Notes: generated from the letters alone by a model not told the origin. Shown: positions 46,889 to 57,216, numbered from the stretch's first letter. The stretch: DNA of 64,000 bases from Paracoccaceae bacterium (GCA_033344815.1 JAWPMR010000001.1:1102136-1166135); one strand, 5' to 3'. Translations and numbers: made by a program.

Positions 46889-48709
46889 ATGTGTGGAATT
46901 GTAGGGGTGCTGGGCAGCCACGAAGTCGCGCCAATCCTTGTCGAAGCGCTCAAACGCCTCGAATATCGAGGCTATGACAGCGCGGGGATAGCAACCGTCG
47001 AGGATGGTATTCTGGATCGCCGCCGGGCGGTTGGCAAACTGGTCAATCTGTCGGATCTTCTGGTGCATGAACCCCTTACCGGGAAGTCGGGCATCGGTCA
47101 TACACGCTGGGCCACACATGGCGCGCCCACCGTGGTCAACGCGCATCCGCATCAAGCCGGTCGTGTCGCCGTCGTCCACAACGGGATCATCGAGAATTTT
47201 CGCGAACTTCGCACCGAACTTGCGGAACTCGGCATCAAATTCATCACCCAGACAGACACGGAGACAATTGCGCTCCTGACGGAGCATTACATGTCTGATG
47301 GGCTCGACCCCATCGAGGCTGCGAGCAAGACACTTGACCGTTTGGAAGGCGCTTTCGCCTTAGCCTTTCTGTTTTCCGGCGAGGACGATCTGATCGTGGC
47401 AGCGCGTAAAGGCTCCCCGCTGGCGATCGGCCATGGGGATGGTGAAATGTTCGTGGGTTCAGACGCGATTGCATTGTCTCCTCTCACAGACCGGATCAGC
47501 TACCTTGAGGAAGGCGACCGCGCCGTTGTGACCCGCACCAGTTTGGAGATTCGCGACATCAATGGGACGCTTGCGAACCGCGCGATCAGGACGGTCCAGA
47601 TAGGTGACACACAGATCGACAAGGCGGGCCATAAACACTTCATGGCCAAGGAAATCGCCGAACAACCCACGGTCATCGGACAGGCCATCAGCAACTACAT
47701 CGACCATGAGGGGCAGATCACGCTGCCTGATCCGGGTTTGGATTTCAATTCTGTGGACAGACTGACCTTGGTCGCTTGCGGCACTGCTTTTTACGCCTGT
47801 CTTACGGCGAAGTACTGGTTCGAACAAATCGCGCGTATTCCTGTGGATGTAGATGTGGCCTCGGAGTTTCGATACCGCGAACCACCTGTAATTCCGCGCA
47901 CCACAGCGCTTTTCGTAAGTCAATCCGGAGAAACGGCCGACACCTTGGCTGCCTTACGTTATTGCGAGGGAAAAGCCGATCGCATTGTCTCGGTGGTCAA
48001 TGTGCCGGAAAGCTCAATCGCTCGGGAAAGCGATCTGGTGCTACCGATCCATGCAGGTATCGAGGTTGGCGTTGCGTCGACCAAGGCCTTTACCTGCCAG
48101 CTTGCCGTTCTGTTTCTCCTGGCCTTGAAGGCGGCGCAGGATCGCGGTGAGATTGACGCAGAAACACTGGCGGATCACCTGTCATCCCTGCGCGGCATAC
48201 CCAGTGTGCTCAGCACTGCTCTTGAGGCCAATGCAGAGATGCAAAAAGCTTCGCTGCAACTTGCTGAAGCACGCGATGTTTTGTTCCTTGGGCGTGGCTT
48301 GATGTTCCCGCTTGCATTGGAGGGTGCATTAAAGCTGAAAGAAATCAGTTATATACATGCAGAGGCCTATGCCTCCGGTGAATTGAAACACGGGCCTATT
48401 GCCCTGATCGACAAATCGGTTCCGGTGGTTGTCATGGCGCCGCGCGACGCGCTTTTTGACAAGACCGTCAGCAATATGCAGGAGGTCATGGCGCGCAAAG
48501 GACGGGTCATTCTGGTGTCTGATCGAGAGGGTCTCAAGGCGGCGGGCGAAGGCGCGTTTGCCACCATAGAACTCCCAACAGTCCCGGATGCATTGACGCC
48601 CCTGCTCTATGCTATTCCGGCCCAACTGCTGGCCTATCATACGGCGGTGGCCAAGGGGACGGATGTGGATCAACCACGCAACCTCGCCAAATCTGTAACG
48701 GTGGAGTAA
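46889..48709 (+). CDS. glmS: Glutamine--fructose-6-phosphate aminotransferase (isomerizing)
   Basis: GlmS makes glucosamine-6-phosphate from fructose-6-phosphate and glutamine. The 606-residue product starts MCGIVGVLG, so after Met removal Cys is the N-terminal nucleophile of the glutaminase domain, with HTRWATHG and the NHNG-like VVHNGIIENF. The second half has two SIS domains (VACGTAFYACLT, SQSGETADTLAALR) and ends AKSVTVE as in relatives. It starts 1 bp after glmU and is followed closely by the PNPOx gene. I saw no glmS ribozyme-like leader; the short gap rules one out. Confidence 0.97.
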   Translation: MCGIVGVLGSHEVAPILVEALKRLEYRGYDSAGIATVEDGILDRRRAVGKLVNLSDLLVHEPLTGKSGIGHTRWATHGAPTVVNAHPHQAGRVAVVHNGIIENFRELRTELAELGIKFITQTDTETIALLTEHYMSDGLDPIEAASKTLDRLEGAFALAFLFSGEDDLIVAARKGSPLAIGHGDGEMFVGSDAIALSPLTDRISYLEEGDRAVVTRTSLEIRDINGTLANRAIRTVQIGDTQIDKAGHKHFMAKEIAEQPTVIGQAISNYIDHEGQITLPDPGLDFNSVDRLTLVACGTAFYACLTAKYWFEQIARIPVDVDVASEFRYREPPVIPRTTALFVSQSGETADTLAALRYCEGKADRIVSVVNVPESSIARESDLVLPIHAGIEVGVASTKAFTCQLAVLFLLALKAAQDRGEIDAETLADHLSSLRGIPSVLSTALEANAEMQKASLQLAEARDVLFLGRGLMFPLALEGALKLKEISYIHAEAYASGELKHGPIALIDKSVPVVVMAPRDALFDKTVSNMQEVMARKGRVILVSDREGLKAAGEGAFATIELPTVPDALTPLLYAIPAQLLAYHTAVAKGTDVDQPRNLAKSVTVE

Positions 48710-48712
48710 AAT

Positions 48713-49279
48713 ATGGCAAAGCAGTTTGACAAACTCAGCGATGTTCTGACCCGCTTCATTGAGGCACAGCATATTTTCTTTGTGGGGAGTGCCGCAGCGA
48801 CCGGTCAGGTCAATGTGTCCCCAAAGGGCATGGATTCTTTGCGCGTTCTTGACCCCAATCGGATTGTATGGCGCAACCTGACGGGATCAGGCAATGAGAC
48901 TGCCGGCCACCTGGCGCAAATCAACCGCATGACACTGATGTGGTGCGGGTTTGAGGCCAAACCGATGATTTTGCGCACCTATGGGACCGCGTGCACGTTG
49001 CACCCGCGCGATGCCGATTTTGAAGCGTTGAACGCGCTTTTTCCTGAGTCAGACGGCGCGCGGCAGATCTATGATGTGCGCATTGATCTGGTCCAGACCA
49101 GTTGTGGCTATGCTGTTCCGTTCATGGATTATGTGGGCGAACGTGACGTCTTGAAGGACTGGACGAACAACAAAGGGCCCGACGGAATCGCGAACTACTG
49201 GGATACCCGTAACCAACTCACGATTGACGGCGCTCCCACGCATATTCTTGAACCGGACAAACCGGAAGCTCAGCGATAA
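48713..49279 (+). CDS. Pyridoxamine 5'-phosphate oxidase family protein
   Basis: The 188-residue protein has the split-barrel FMN-binding pattern of PNPOx-like proteins: FVGSAAATGQVNVSPKGMDSLRV, IVWRNLTGSGNETAGHLAQ, and a C-terminal SCGYAVPFMDY with a DYVGER region. Relatives in this clade often reduce unknown substrates or bind FMN/F420, so pyridoxamine oxidation is not implied. It begins 3 bp after glmS and probably shares its transcript. Its last ten bases overlap the convergent lipoprotein gene. Confidence 0.85.
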   Translation: MAKQFDKLSDVLTRFIEAQHIFFVGSAAATGQVNVSPKGMDSLRVLDPNRIVWRNLTGSGNETAGHLAQINRMTLMWCGFEAKPMILRTYGTACTLHPRDADFEALNALFPESDGARQIYDVRIDLVQTSCGYAVPFMDYVGERDVLKDWTNNKGPDGIANYWDTRNQLTIDGAPTHILEPDKPEAQR

Positions 49280-49770
49280 ACCTCGACCGGCACCAGATCA
49301 GACAAAAGCACGTTAAGCACGCGCATGCCAACGAGGGAAAGGCGACTGCCTGCAGTGGCCAGACCACCAACCGGGATCAATCTGACCGCCACCGAGTTTC
49401 CGGGTGCGTGGTCTCTGATCTGGCGCGGCGTTTCAACTTTGCCCAGCGATGTTTTCATCCAAAAGCCCGTTTCTACTGAGCTACCCAAAAAGGCAGCGGT
49501 TTGTCCCAGATTTTGGCCAACAGCACCAAACTGTGCCGCCTTTCCATGCCCGGCTTCAGTGATTTGATCCAAAACCTCTGGTGTCGTCGCCCCAACTGTC
49601 GGAAGCGGATCCTCGCCCCCCGGCCGCAGGGATCGCAAAGTTGAATTCATCCCATCCCCGCGCGCAGATGACATCAACCGGTCCAAAACTTCACATCCCG
49701 AGACCGTCGCCAAGCAGCAAACCGCGCTGCGCCAAATCTCTTTTTTGGTCCAAATCACGGTCCAAAGCAC
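49270..49770 (-). CDS. Small lipoprotein (often auto-named D-galactarate dehydratase-like)
   Basis: The 166-residue product begins with a short hydrophobic signal containing CCLATVSGC, a possible lipobox, followed by a proline/glycine-rich linker. Its C-terminal domain has [20 protein letters not shown] and [27 protein letters not shown] recall Rhodobacterales proteins with this C-terminal pattern that databases label D-galactarate dehydratase without a supporting domain, so the label should not be trusted. A GTG four codons after the ATG is an alternative start. It is antisense to the end of the PNPOx gene by 10 bases and divergent from moaA. Confidence 0.6.
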   Translation of the reverse strand: MLWTVIWTKKEIWRSAVCCLATVSGCEVLDRLMSSARGDGMNSTLRSLRPGGEDPLPTVGATTPEVLDQITEAGHGKAAQFGAVGQNLGQTAAFLGSSVETGFWMKTSLGKVETPRQIRDHAPGNSVAVRLIPVGGLATAGSRLSLVGMRVLNVLLSDLVPVEVYR

Positions 49771-49838
49771 ATGATCGCACTCGCATCTATACCGTTAACC
49801 TCTTGCTGCGCCTGCCCGAGCGCATTACCTATGTTGGT

Positions 49839-50846
49839 ATGACAGAGCCTTTGATTGATCCATTTGCCCGCGCGATCACCTACCTGAGAGTTTCGGTAAC
49901 AGACCGTTGCGATTTCCGTTGTGTGTACTGCATGTCCGAAAACATGACCTTTCTGCCCAAGAAAGAACTGCTTACGCTCGAAGAACTGGACCGCATGTGT
50001 TCTACTTTTGTGGGTCTGGGTGTGGAAAAACTGCGCATTACCGGCGGCGAACCCTTGGTACGTAAGGGGATCATGACATTCTTTGACAGCATGAGCCGGC
50101 ATCTCGACAGCGGTGCACTCAAAGAGCTGACACTGACGACAAACGGCAGCCAACTGGAGCGTTTCGCGGCAGATCTTTATGCAGCGGGTGTGCGCAGAGT
50201 GAACGTCTCTCTGGACACTTTGGATGAAAGCAAGTTTGCCGATATTACGCGTTGGGGCCGCCTGCCTCAGGTCCTGCGTGGGATAGACGCGGCGCAAGCT
50301 GCGGGCATGCGGGTGAAACTGAACGCAGTCGCCCTGAAGGACTTCAACGAAGCGGAACTTCCATACATCACCGCGTGGTGCGCGGAACGCGGGATTGACC
50401 TCACGTGGATCGAAGTCATGCCCATGGGTGACATCGGCAACGAAGACCGCTTGGGCCAGTATTGGTCGCTCAAAGACGTGCGAGCACGCTACGCAGAGCA
50501 CTATACGGTTACTGATCTGGCGGAACGCACCGGCGGCCCGGCGCGCTATGTGCGGTTGGAAGAAACGGGCCAGAAAATTGGGTTTATCACGCCCCTGTCC
50601 CATAACTTCTGCGAAAGCTGCAACCGTGTTCGGCTGACCTGCACCGGTGAAATTTTCATGTGCCTGGGTCAGGAGGATGCGGCAGATCTGCGTGCGCCCC
50701 TGCGCGCGCATCCTCACGATGACGGCCCACTGAAGAACGCGATCCGAGCTGCTATCCAATTAAAACCCAAGGGGCATGATTTCGACTATTCCCGCCAGCG
50801 CCTGGACGGGCAAATGCCAAGACATATGAGCCATACGGGCGGCTGA
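49839..50846 (+). CDS. moaA: GTP 3',8-cyclase (molybdenum cofactor biosynthesis)
   Basis: MoaA is the radical-SAM enzyme that starts molybdopterin synthesis from GTP. The 335-residue product has the radical cluster motif [11 protein letters not shown] (CxxxCxxC) near the N-terminus and the C-terminal cluster ligands in [15 protein letters not shown] and FMCLGQ. The open frame reaches 49581, but the ATG at 49839 ([19 protein letters not shown]) is family-like. Its position next to waaA is a neighbour effect with no shared pathway. Confidence 0.95.
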   Translation: MTEPLIDPFARAITYLRVSVTDRCDFRCVYCMSENMTFLPKKELLTLEELDRMCSTFVGLGVEKLRITGGEPLVRKGIMTFFDSMSRHLDSGALKELTLTTNGSQLERFAADLYAAGVRRVNVSLDTLDESKFADITRWGRLPQVLRGIDAAQAAGMRVKLNAVALKDFNEAELPYITAWCAERGIDLTWIEVMPMGDIGNEDRLGQYWSLKDVRARYAEHYTVTDLAERTGGPARYVRLEETGQKIGFITPLSHNFCESCNRVRLTCTGEIFMCLGQEDAADLRAPLRAHPHDDGPLKNAIRAAIQLKPKGHDFDYSRQRLDGQMPRHMSHTGG

Positions 50847-50854
50847 CTGAACGC

Positions 50855-52153
50855 ATGCGCGCGCCGCCGCTTTTTCATGTATATGTTATCGCCACGGTTC
50901 TGCTCGCGCCGTTTGCGGCCTGGTCGGAAATCCGCAAGCTGCGCCAACAAGGGGTTTCCGCGTTACGTGCCCATGAAAAAATGGGGCACGCCAGTCAACC
51001 GCGGATCGGATCCGGTCATCTCATCTGGTTTCATGCGGCATCGGTTGGTGAAAGCCTTTCCGTCCTCGCTCTGATAACAAAAATGGGCGAAATGCTCCCA
51101 CGGGCACATTTTCTGATCACCTCGGGAACACCAACGTCGGCAAAACTTGTGGCGGACCGGATGCCGCCGCGAACGGTGCATCAATTCGCGCCACTCGACG
51201 CCACCGGCCCCCTTACGCGGTTCCTGCGTCACTGGCGCCCGGCAGCCGCCATTTTTGTCGAAAGCGAACTCTGGCCCCGCATGTTGCGCATGACTCGCGA
51301 AAGCGGCGCGCATATGGCACTGGTCAACGCCCGCCTCTCCGCCAAATCTCGTGCTGCATGGGCGCGCAGACCTTCATTTGCGGCTTTCGTACTGGATGTT
51401 TTTGACCTTATCCTCACCCAGAATGATGACATGGCTGAGGCAATGGTCAAAATGCACGCCCCCGCGGATCGCGTGGCGCGTGGCACAAACCTTAAATCCA
51501 TGTCCGCCCCGCTGCCGCAAAATCCCGCATTGCTTGCGCAAATACGGACCGCAATCAAGTCACGTCCGGTCTGGGTCGCAGCCTCAACGCACAAAGGCGA
51601 AGAAGCCACCGTTTTGGAAGCTCACAAGGAACTTCTTGAGCGAAACCCTGATCTGTTGCTTATCCTTGTTCCGCGTCATCCGGATCGCCGGGACGACGTC
51701 ATAAAACTCATTGAGAACAGCGAACTGCCCTACGCTGTACGGTCCCATGACACGATGCCACAAGATGATCACGCGGTTTACCTCGCTGACACCCTTGGTG
51801 AATTGGGGGATTGGTACGCCCTCACGGATTTTGTGTTTTTGGGCGGTTCTCTGTTGCCAATCGGCGGGCATAATCCATTCGAGGTGGTACAATCGGATGC
51901 TGCGGTTCTGTCGGGTCCGCATGTTGCCAATTTTGCAGAAACATTCGAGCAGATGGAAGAAACGGGCGCGGCCGAGGTCGTAACGGATGCCGCGCAATTG
52001 ACACAGGCCGCAGACAGGCTGCTGCATGATACGACGCATAAATCGGCTTGCCTGAGCGCCGCGCGTGCATTTGTTCAGGGCAAATCAGATGAATTGACCA
52101 GAATCGCCGCGCGCCTCATTCATATTCTCAAGCTTGAAGATGATATCAGATGA
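50855..52153 (+). CDS. waaA: 3-deoxy-D-manno-octulosonic acid (Kdo) transferase
   Basis: WaaA transfers Kdo from CMP-Kdo to lipid A precursors at the inner membrane. The 432-residue product has an N-terminal membrane anchor, the family motif WFHAASVGES with its catalytic acid, LITSGTPTSAKL, FVESELWPRMLR, and the CMP-Kdo-binding PIGGHNPFEV region. It is coupled by an ATGA overlap to a downstream glycosyltransferase, forming an LPS core operon. It follows moaA by 8 bp. Confidence 0.93.
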   Translation: MRAPPLFHVYVIATVLLAPFAAWSEIRKLRQQGVSALRAHEKMGHASQPRIGSGHLIWFHAASVGESLSVLALITKMGEMLPRAHFLITSGTPTSAKLVADRMPPRTVHQFAPLDATGPLTRFLRHWRPAAAIFVESELWPRMLRMTRESGAHMALVNARLSAKSRAAWARRPSFAAFVLDVFDLILTQNDDMAEAMVKMHAPADRVARGTNLKSMSAPLPQNPALLAQIRTAIKSRPVWVAASTHKGEEATVLEAHKELLERNPDLLLILVPRHPDRRDDVIKLIENSELPYAVRSHDTMPQDDHAVYLADTLGELGDWYALTDFVFLGGSLLPIGGHNPFEVVQSDAAVLSGPHVANFAETFEQMEETGAAEVVTDAAQLTQAADRLLHDTTHKSACLSAARAFVQGKSDELTRIAARLIHILKLEDDIR

Positions 52154-53223
52154 CATCCTCCCCTGCGCCCGTGCCTGCTTCAGGTGACATCGACGTGATT
52201 GCGCCAAACTTCAAGCGACGTCATTCGGGCGTCACGTCCACGGTCATCCGCCTTGTGCCACTGCAAGCGCAAGATATCGCCATCGTGGCTTGCGCGCCGG
52301 ACTTGCCGCTTCAGGTGCCAAATCTTGCGCCTGTAAAACTGCTCGGTCTGTCACGCAAAGGACCCTCTGGCGCGCGCGTCTGGCATGCACGACGCAATGT
52401 TGAAATGGTGGCGGGACTGGCTCTGAAATACCTTGCTGGCAAGCGGCTTAAATTGCTTTTCACTTCTGCCGCACAGCGCCGTCATACCGGCTTTACCCGC
52501 TGGCTGATCAGACAGATGGATGCGGTGATTGCAACCTCCGCCAAATCCGCAAGTTATCTCGAACGTGAGGCGACGGTCATTCGCCATGGGGTTGATTGTG
52601 AGCAGTTTCAGCCGGTTGATGATCGAGGTGATTTGCGCGCAGAGCTTGACTTACCGGTTGACGGCCCGCTGATCGGGTGTTTTGGCCGCATCCGCCCGCA
52701 AAAAGGCAATGATCTGTTTGTCACTGCCATGATTGATGTATTCGCGACAGACCCAAAGGCAAAAGCCCTGATCATGGGGCGCGCAACCGCTGAGCATCAG
52801 GCGTTTTTGCACAAACTGAAGAACGATGTGGCAGCAGCAGGTTTGTCTGATCGCATTTTGTTTCGCGATGAGGTTCCAATTGCGGATCTCGCCCGGCATT
52901 TTCAGGCTTTGGATCTATATGTGGCCCCTCAGCGGTGGGAGGGGTTCGGACTGACACCACTGGAAGCCATGGCCTGCGGGTCGCCGGTCGTCGCCACCAA
53001 AGTTGGCGCATTTGAGGAATTGATTGTTGAGGGCGAAACCGGACATCTGGTCGAGATCGAAGACGCGGCCGCCATTGCCGAACGGGTCAGCGTTATCCTG
53101 GGAGACCCCAGCGTTTTGCATGCGATGTCAAAGGCGGCGCGCGAGAACGTGACCAGCAACTTCCGCATCGAACAGGAAGCGGCATCCATCACAGCTGTCT
53201 ATCGTAAGCTGTTGGCCGTATGA
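52150..53223 (+). CDS. Family 4 glycosyltransferase, probable LPS core
   Basis: The 357-residue GT-B protein has the GT4 donor-site signature YVAPQRWEGFGLTPLEAMACG, including the E-x7-E pair (quoted within 20 residues), and VVATKVGAFEELI. An N-terminal domain contains RRHSGVTSTVIRL. Its start overlaps the Kdo transferase stop, so it probably adds the first core sugar (mannose or similar) to Kdo2-lipid A, as LpcC does in rhizobia. The sugar cannot be read from sequence. It ends 34 bp before the convergent amidohydrolase. Confidence 0.85.
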   Translation: MTSSPAPVPASGDIDVIAPNFKRRHSGVTSTVIRLVPLQAQDIAIVACAPDLPLQVPNLAPVKLLGLSRKGPSGARVWHARRNVEMVAGLALKYLAGKRLKLLFTSAAQRRHTGFTRWLIRQMDAVIATSAKSASYLEREATVIRHGVDCEQFQPVDDRGDLRAELDLPVDGPLIGCFGRIRPQKGNDLFVTAMIDVFATDPKAKALIMGRATAEHQAFLHKLKNDVAAAGLSDRILFRDEVPIADLARHFQALDLYVAPQRWEGFGLTPLEAMACGSPVVATKVGAFEELIVEGETGHLVEIEDAAAIAERVSVILGDPSVLHAMSKAARENVTSNFRIEQEAASITAVYRKLLAV

Positions 53224-53257
53224 TCTTCAAGACTTATCCAAAATAATCAAAAGTTGA

Positions 53258-54424
53258 CTACCGCGCCGACGGTAAGCGTTGCTCTACGATTTCAGCCCAC
53301 CAACTGCACCCGGCTGGGATTGCGTCGTCATTGAAATTGTACTCGGGATGATGCACCGCAGCCCCCGGTCCGTTACCCACGAGAATGTAAGCACCAGGGC
53401 GTTCGTTGAGCATAAAGGCAAAATCCTCGCCCCCCATGATCAACGGCGCCTCCTCACAGGATCCAGACACAGTTTCCGCAACTTTTGCGGCAAACGCGGT
53501 CTGCTCCTCATGGTTCGCCATCACCGGGTAGTTACGCGTGTATTGCACCCGCGCCTCTGCGCCGAAGCTCTCGGCCACACCGCTCGAAATCTTGTTCAAA
53601 CGCATTTCGGCAAGGTCGCGCATTTCTTTGGACATCGTGCGAACCGTGCCCTTCAACGTCACCCGTTGTGGAATTACATTGAAGGCCTTGGAGGAGGTTT
53701 CGAACGACGTGACCGACACAACAATTTGGTCAACAGGGTCCGCATAGCGGCTGGCAATAGTCTGCAAGGCGATGACGATATGGCTCGCCACGATGGTTGT
53801 GTCCACTGTCTCATGGGGTTTGGCTGCATGTCCACCCAACCCTTCAACCTCGATATCAAACACATCGGTAGCCGCAAAAAACGCACCGGGGCGAATGGAG
53901 AAACTTCCCATCGGTTTGCCCGGCCAATTGTGCATGCCGTAGACCTCCTGAATGCCGAATTGCGTCATCATGCCGTCTTCGCACATTTCGCGCCCGCCGC
54001 CGCCGCCTTCTTCTGCGGGTTGAAAGATAACGACGGCAGTTCCGTCAAAATTACGCGTTTCCGCAAGGTATTTCGCGGCTCCAAGTAACATCGCGGTATG
54101 GCCGTCGTGACCACAGGCATGCATCGCCCCATCAGTCTTGGATGCGTATTCCAGTCCGGTCTGCTCGTGAATTGGCAGGGCGTCCATATCCGCCCTCAAG
54201 CCAATAACCTTGCCAGAACTATCAGACAGGCCTTTGATCACGCCGACCACCCCCGTGCGCCCGATCCCGGTCACGACCTCATCACACCCAAATTCCCTGA
54301 GTTTGTCAGCAACCAACGCGGATGTGCGATGCGTGTCAAAAAGCAGTTCCGGATGTTCGTGCATATCTCGTCGCCACGCGGTGATCTCATCATGTAATTC
54401 TGCGAAACGGTTCTTGACGGCCAT
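53258..54424 (-). CDS. M20 family amidohydrolase (hippurate hydrolase-like)
   Basis: The 388-residue zinc peptidase shows GLRADMDALPIHEQTG, HACGHDGHTAMLLGAA, PAEEGGGGGREMCEDG and MGGEDFAFML, the metal-ligand motifs of the aminoacylase/carboxypeptidase Ss1 group. Such enzymes hydrolyse N-acyl amino acids, for example hippurate, indole-acetyl amino acids or acetyldiaminopimelate. It is the most downstream member of a minus-strand block that also has an FAD oxidase, an ArgE-like enzyme and ABC ATPases. That context supports a catabolic role on imported acylated amino acids or peptides. Confidence 0.9.
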   Translation of the reverse strand: MAVKNRFAELHDEITAWRRDMHEHPELLFDTHRTSALVADKLREFGCDEVVTGIGRTGVVGVIKGLSDSSGKVIGLRADMDALPIHEQTGLEYASKTDGAMHACGHDGHTAMLLGAAKYLAETRNFDGTAVVIFQPAEEGGGGGREMCEDGMMTQFGIQEVYGMHNWPGKPMGSFSIRPGAFFAATDVFDIEVEGLGGHAAKPHETVDTTIVASHIVIALQTIASRYADPVDQIVVSVTSFETSSKAFNVIPQRVTLKGTVRTMSKEMRDLAEMRLNKISSGVAESFGAEARVQYTRNYPVMANHEEQTAFAAKVAETVSGSCEEAPLIMGGEDFAFMLNERPGAYILVGNGPGAAVHHPEYNFNDDAIPAGCSWWAEIVEQRLPSAR

Positions 54425-54618
54425 ATGGATTGTCTCCCTGAGATCAGACTGTATGGGGCTGCGACTACTCGGAGCGCGTGATGTTTTCAGTTTTGGCCAC
54501 GACCCGCCCGGGACTTTGCAATGGGGCGGTGCTCAATGTCACAGCGCAGTCCCAGTACTGTAAAGATTCCGGGCGAGTCTTCAAGGAAGTCGCGGCAATT
54601 TGATCCAGTCTTTGGGCG

Positions 54619-55965
54619 TCAAAGTGCTGGTCCCAGATTTACTTTACTGCCATCTGAAAACCGCGCAAAACGGAACCGTGTCAGATCATGGCCCGGTGCC
54701 TTACCCATGGCGAGGTCCGCAAGAATGCGACCCATTGCCGGGCCAATGCCAAAGCCATGGCCGCTCATGCCGGTTCCCAGAGTAAGACCAGGCAAGGCAG
54801 CGACCCTGTCAACCACTGGAACCACGTCGGGCATCGTGTCAATCATCCCGGCCCATACATGTGAAAGGGTGAAATCCGGCAGGTCAGGGAAGAGCGACGC
54901 AAAGTCCGTTTTCAACCTTTGCGCGCGCGCCGTATTCGGGGTTGGGTTCAGAACGCGCAGGGCTTCAAACGGGCTTGTGTTGTCCGAGGACCAGTGGCGG
55001 GGCGTGCGCCAGCCATCAGGATATCCGTTTGGAGAAAAAGGTAAAAACCGCGTACCAAAAGGATCCGCACGCAGTTGCGTCAGAAATTTTGGCAAAGCGC
55101 GCACGGCGTCCCATCCCAAAAACAACTCATGAAAACCGCCTGGCGCCAGCGTATAACCACCATCGGCCCGGTGGCGAAAAGCGATGTCATTGTCAGCCAC
55201 ACCGCCATCCGCGACGGCGGGTAGTTCGGTTGTCGCCGCAACCGTTGCCCGCACAGAGAGCTGTGGCAAGGCCACATCATGGTTTCGCAGAAAAAGTGAA
55301 GACCATGCCCCGCCGGCCAGAACGACTTCTGGCGCAGATACCGTGCCTTTTTCCGTCACCACACCAGCGACTTTCCCGGCAGAAAGATCAAGGCAGCGTA
55401 CGGCACAATTTTCGACAACATCAGCGCCTTCGCGCACGGCGATTTCGGCAAGTGCCGGCACCGCGCGCCAAGGTTCTGCGCGCATGTCGGACGCAGTATA
55501 AAGCGCGCCGACATAGGTTTGGGACATGCCTGGCAAGTCTTGCGACACTTGCGCAGCTGTGAGCACGCGCGTGTCTATGCCTTGCGCCACCGCATGTCGG
55601 GTCCAGTCACTGTAGCGCGCCAATTGTGCCTGTGTTTTGGCCAGATACGTGACGCCGCCTTCAGTCAGCCCGATGTCCTGATTGGTCTGCGTGGCGAGCT
55701 CACGCCAAAGGCGGTTTGCCTCCACCATGATGGGCAATTCATCCGGGTCGCGTCCCTGCTGGCGGATCCAGCCCCAATTGCGGCTGGATTGTTCCCCCGC
55801 GACGCACCCTTTTTCCAACAGTACAACTTTCTGGCCCGCGCGGGCCAGAAACAGCGCTGTTGAAACCCCGATGATTCCACCTCCGATCACCACGACATCC
55901 GCCTTTTCGGGCAGCGCGCCGGTAAAACGGAGAGGTGTTTCTTGTGAGAAGGGAAAATTCTGCAT
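54619..55965 (-). CDS. FAD-dependent oxidoreductase (D-amino-acid oxidase-type)
   Basis: The 448-residue product begins with the FAD Rossmann motif VVVIGGGIIGVSTALFLARAG near residue 20 (quoted in part) and contains GCVAGEQSSRNWGWIRQQGRD. The C-terminal part has GLTLGTGMSGHGFGIGPAMG, as in DAO/glycine oxidase enzymes. It would oxidise an amine or amino acid, passing electrons to oxygen or a carrier. Upstream codons to 55992 add little; the ATG at 55965 (MQNFPFSQ) is preferred. The neighbours suggest it acts on products of peptide or acyl-amino-acid uptake. Confidence 0.88.
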   Translation of the reverse strand: MQNFPFSQETPLRFTGALPEKADVVVIGGGIIGVSTALFLARAGQKVVLLEKGCVAGEQSSRNWGWIRQQGRDPDELPIMVEANRLWRELATQTNQDIGLTEGGVTYLAKTQAQLARYSDWTRHAVAQGIDTRVLTAAQVSQDLPGMSQTYVGALYTASDMRAEPWRAVPALAEIAVREGADVVENCAVRCLDLSAGKVAGVVTEKGTVSAPEVVLAGGAWSSLFLRNHDVALPQLSVRATVAATTELPAVADGGVADNDIAFRHRADGGYTLAPGGFHELFLGWDAVRALPKFLTQLRADPFGTRFLPFSPNGYPDGWRTPRHWSSDNTSPFEALRVLNPTPNTARAQRLKTDFASLFPDLPDFTLSHVWAGMIDTMPDVVPVVDRVAALPGLTLGTGMSGHGFGIGPAMGRILADLAMGKAPGHDLTRFRFARFSDGSKVNLGPAL

Positions 55966-56052
55966 GTCAGCGCAGAGGGGCAACGGGGTCAAGGTGGCCT
56001 GAAGCCCACCCTACCCGATAGTCTTGCCGCAATCGGCAAATCGGCACCGACA

Positions 56053-57216
56053 TCATTGGCCGAGACAAGTGACGAGATTTTTCATGAAAAGATGACCCGC
56101 CTCGAACTGTGCCACAGACAGGTACTCATTTGGTTGGTGCGCTTGCGCGATATCGCCGGGTCCGCAGATGACGGCAGAATAACCGGCTTGCTGAAACTGT
56201 CCTGCCTCGGTGCCATAGCTGACCACGTGACCGGCGTTGTCCCCTGTCAATACGCGTACAAGGGTTTCGGCGCTTCCATCTTTTTCTGGCCGCAAAGCTG
56301 GCACGTCAAAACGCTGTGAGATTTCGATTTTTGTCTCGGGAACAACGGATTGCATCATACTTTCGATCTCGGCCACGCGCGCGCGGTAACGCGCCTCCCA
56401 CATTTCTTTGGCTTCTCCGGGGACAACACGAAAATCAACTGCAAAGTGGCAGTCTTTTGCGGTGATGTTATGCGCCGTTCCTCCCTCGATCATCCCGACA
56501 TGCACTGTTGTGTAGGGGGGATCAAACATCGCCGCCAAATCGCCCGGTGTCTGTGCTTGATTTTGCGCATTCATCTCATTGGCCCATTCGATCAGTTTGG
56601 CCCCATACATGATTGCGTTTACGCCGCGATCCATCAATGAGCTATGGATTTCAAACCCCTGGACATGCGTATCAAAACCAGTACCGCCCTTGTGACCAGA
56701 GACCGCTCGCATTGAGGAGGGCTCCCCCACGATCACCGTTGTGCCTTTAGGCAAAACGGCTTGCATCGCCGTAATCATTGGCGGGGCCCCGGTGCACCCA
56801 ATCTCCTCGTCAAAACTCAGTGCTATTTGCAACGGACGTTTGACGCCAGCGTGATGCGCCTCGACCAATGCCCAAATCGCGAGCGCATCAAAACCCTTCA
56901 TGTCGCACGTGCCGCGACCATAGTATTTTCCGTCCTTCTCAACCACTTCAAAGGGGTCTGTATCCCACGGCTGCGCATCCACGGGCACCACATCCGTGTG
57001 GCCGGAAAGAACCACTGCTCCCTCTTCCCATGGTCCAACGTGGGCAAACAGCGCCGCTTTGGGTTCTTCAGGATGGGTGTAACGGTGCGCCTGAATACCG
57101 TGGCTTGTGAGGTAGTTTTCGGTCCAGTCAATCAGCGGCAGGTTCGTATCACGGCTGACCGTGGGAAAGGAAACAAGCTTCTGCATGATGGCCAGCGGGG
57201 CAAGGCGGTCGGTCAT
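56053..57216 (-). CDS. argE: ArgE/DapE-like M20 deacylase (acetylornithine deacetylase-type)
   Basis: The 387-residue zinc hydrolase has VLSGHTDVVPVDAQ (metal-binding His and Asp), GRGTCDMKGFDAL, SFDEEIGCTGAPPM, GEPSSMRAVSGHKG and a terminal GPGDIAQAHQPNEYL. These match the acetylornithine deacetylase branch, but roseobacter genomes often have several paralogs. Location just behind ABC-transporter ATPases points to catabolic deacylation of imported compounds. It starts 6 bp after the ABC gene ends. Confidence 0.85.
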   Translation of the reverse strand: MTDRLAPLAIMQKLVSFPTVSRDTNLPLIDWTENYLTSHGIQAHRYTHPEEPKAALFAHVGPWEEGAVVLSGHTDVVPVDAQPWDTDPFEVVEKDGKYYGRGTCDMKGFDALAIWALVEAHHAGVKRPLQIALSFDEEIGCTGAPPMITAMQAVLPKGTTVIVGEPSSMRAVSGHKGGTGFDTHVQGFEIHSSLMDRGVNAIMYGAKLIEWANEMNAQNQAQTPGDLAAMFDPPYTTVHVGMIEGGTAHNITAKDCHFAVDFRVVPGEAKEMWEARYRARVAEIESMMQSVVPETKIEISQRFDVPALRPEKDGSAETLVRVLTGDNAGHVVSYGTEAGQFQQAGYSAVICGPGDIAQAHQPNEYLSVAQFEAGHLFMKNLVTCLGQ

